From assembly GCA_003224135.1 (NCBI GenBank), contig QHYO01000662.1, positions 1 to 7,706 of the forward strand: a stretch of 7,706 nt of DNA. The letters run 5' to 3'. A program made the position numbers and the translations under genes. Below, piece after piece: positions 6,665-7,706 of the stretch (position 1 is its first letter; every line of letters starts with the position of its first letter). A model generated the notes under the pieces. It was not told the origin of the DNA, did no database searches, and saw only the letters and a program-made list of their open reading frames with translations. Origin of the DNA: Acidobacteriota bacterium (GTDB taxonomy: Bacteria > Acidobacteriota > Terriglobia > Acidiferrales > UBA7541).

Positions 6665-7706
6665 ATGTCAGGAATTTTTGTTGCAGGTCTGCTGGTTGTC
6701 GCCGCACTTGTGATTTGGGTTGCGGTGCAAAGCCTTGGAACGCAGAAGAAAAGCGAAGCCATCGAGTCACAGATGACCGAACTGCGGCGCGACTTGCAGT
6801 CCGTCGCGACCTCGCAAGCTCAGGCCACCGGCCAAATCACAACGCTTGCCACCACCGTCACACAACGGCTTGATGCAGTCAGCAAGTCGCTTACCGACGG
6901 GGTCGTACAATCCGCCGATATTTCAGCCAAGGGTCAGTCCGCCATGCGTGAGGAGTTGAAGAGCACGCAAGGCATGATGGAGCGCATTTACAAACAGCTT
7001 GGCGAATTTCAGGAAGTCAGCCGTGGGCTCAGTAACGCGCAACAGTCGCTTGAATCGGTGCTGGGCGGAGCCAAGACGCGCGGCATCCTGGGCGAAATCA
7101 CACTTGAACGGCTACTTGAGGATTCCCTGCCGCCCTCGCAATACTCGACGCAATACCGCTTCGCGAGCGGGGAAGCCGTCGACGCTGCGATATTCCTTCG
7201 CGACAAAAAGCTCCTTGCGATCGATTCCAAATTCCCACTCGATGCTTTCCGCCGCATTCAGGCTGATGGCGAAGAAGCGCGCCGCACGTTTGTCACCGCC
7301 GTGAAAGGCCACGCGGATGTCATTGCAAAAAAGTATATTCTGCCGGCGGAAAACACGCTGGACCTGGCGTTGATGTTCGTTCCATCTGAGAGTGTCTACT
7401 ACGAGTTGCTGCAATGCTCGGACAACAAAGGCCAGGCACTGGACGCTTACTGCCGCGACAAGCGCATCGTCGCCGTTTCACCGAATACGCTTTACGCGCA
7501 CCTCTGCGTGATCGCGATGGGTTTGCGCGGAATGCAGATTGAAGAGAACGCTCGCCGGATCGCAAACGGGCTAGCTGGACTGCAGAAGCAGCTAGGGAAT
7601 TTTTCAGAGACCTTCGAAAAGATTGGCACGCACCTGAAAAACGCGCAGCAAAGCTATCAGGAAGCTGACAAGCGCCTCGACAAGACCGAATTGGCCCTGG
7701 AAGGAA
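6665..7706 (+). CDS. rmuC: RmuC family DNA recombination protein, 3' end outside the window
   Basis: ATG at 6665 follows a GGAG at 6656-6659 with five bases between. The frame is open to the right edge, giving 347 codons and one extra base; the family usually has about 400-500 residues, so only the C-terminal tail is missing. Residues about 4-24 are one hydrophobic membrane segment (IFVAGLLVVAALVIWVAV). Residues about 28-130 are a Gln/Glu/Lys-rich coiled coil. The RmuC domain then begins with GGAKTRGILGE, and a PD-(D/E)xK-like nuclease core is visible as VDAA (D173) and IDSKFP (D187, K189). Further family motifs are FVPSE and VSPNTLYAHL, followed by a second coiled coil. In E. coli, RmuC limits inversions between short inverted repeats; a nuclease activity is predicted from the fold. 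No operon partner is visible, and a terminator separates it from the receptor gene. Confidence 0.93.
   Translation, partial: MSGIFVAGLLVVAALVIWVAVQSLGTQKKSEAIESQMTELRRDLQSVATSQAQATGQITTLATTVTQRLDAVSKSLTDGVVQSADISAKGQSAMREELKSTQGMMERIYKQLGEFQEVSRGLSNAQQSLESVLGGAKTRGILGEITLERLLEDSLPPSQYSTQYRFASGEAVDAAIFLRDKKLLAIDSKFPLDAFRRIQADGEEARRTFVTAVKGHADVIAKKYILPAENTLDLALMFVPSESVYYELLQCSDNKGQALDAYCRDKRIVAVSPNTLYAHLCVIAMGLRGMQIEENARRIANGLAGLQKQLGNFSETFEKIGTHLKNAQQSYQEADKRLDKTELALEG

Overview
The window looks like chromosomal DNA of an Acidobacteriota-type soil bacterium. That placement is an inference from two things: a very large Oar-like TonB-dependent receptor with an N-terminal carboxypeptidase-regulatory-like domain, which is greatly expanded in Acidobacteria, and a neighbouring alpha-helical-repeat/PilZ protein. 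GC content is moderately high. All three genes are on the + strand. There is no sign of an insertion sequence, CRISPR array, tRNA, rRNA or prophage.

Layout: (1) 1-2027 is the 3' part of a large helical-repeat protein ending in a PilZ (cyclic-di-GMP-binding type) domain, followed by an intrinsic terminator at 2070-2094. (2) 2095-2602 is about 500 bases without a convincing gene. It holds an AT-rich, promoter-like stretch, several inverted repeats, a possible multi-helix RNA (2312-2495) and a row of small hairpins ending just before the Shine-Dalgarno of the next gene. (3) 2606-6502 encodes a 1298-residue outer-membrane TonB-dependent receptor. (4) 6503-6664 is a short spacer with a terminator at 6571-6595. 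(5) 6665 to the window end is the 5' part of rmuC, encoding a membrane-anchored nuclease-fold protein of the RmuC family.

The genes do not look like an operon. Terminators separate them, and their roles (c-di-GMP-linked signalling, outer-membrane uptake or adhesion, DNA rearrangement control) share no obvious pathway. The most interesting part is the long leader of the receptor gene. Its helices can be drawn by hand as a branched structure, and one strand can form two mutually exclusive pairings, as in a cis-regulatory RNA. This is a hypothesis from base complementarity only, without covariation evidence. Otherwise the window is ordinary, and I do not see a convincing new multi-gene system.
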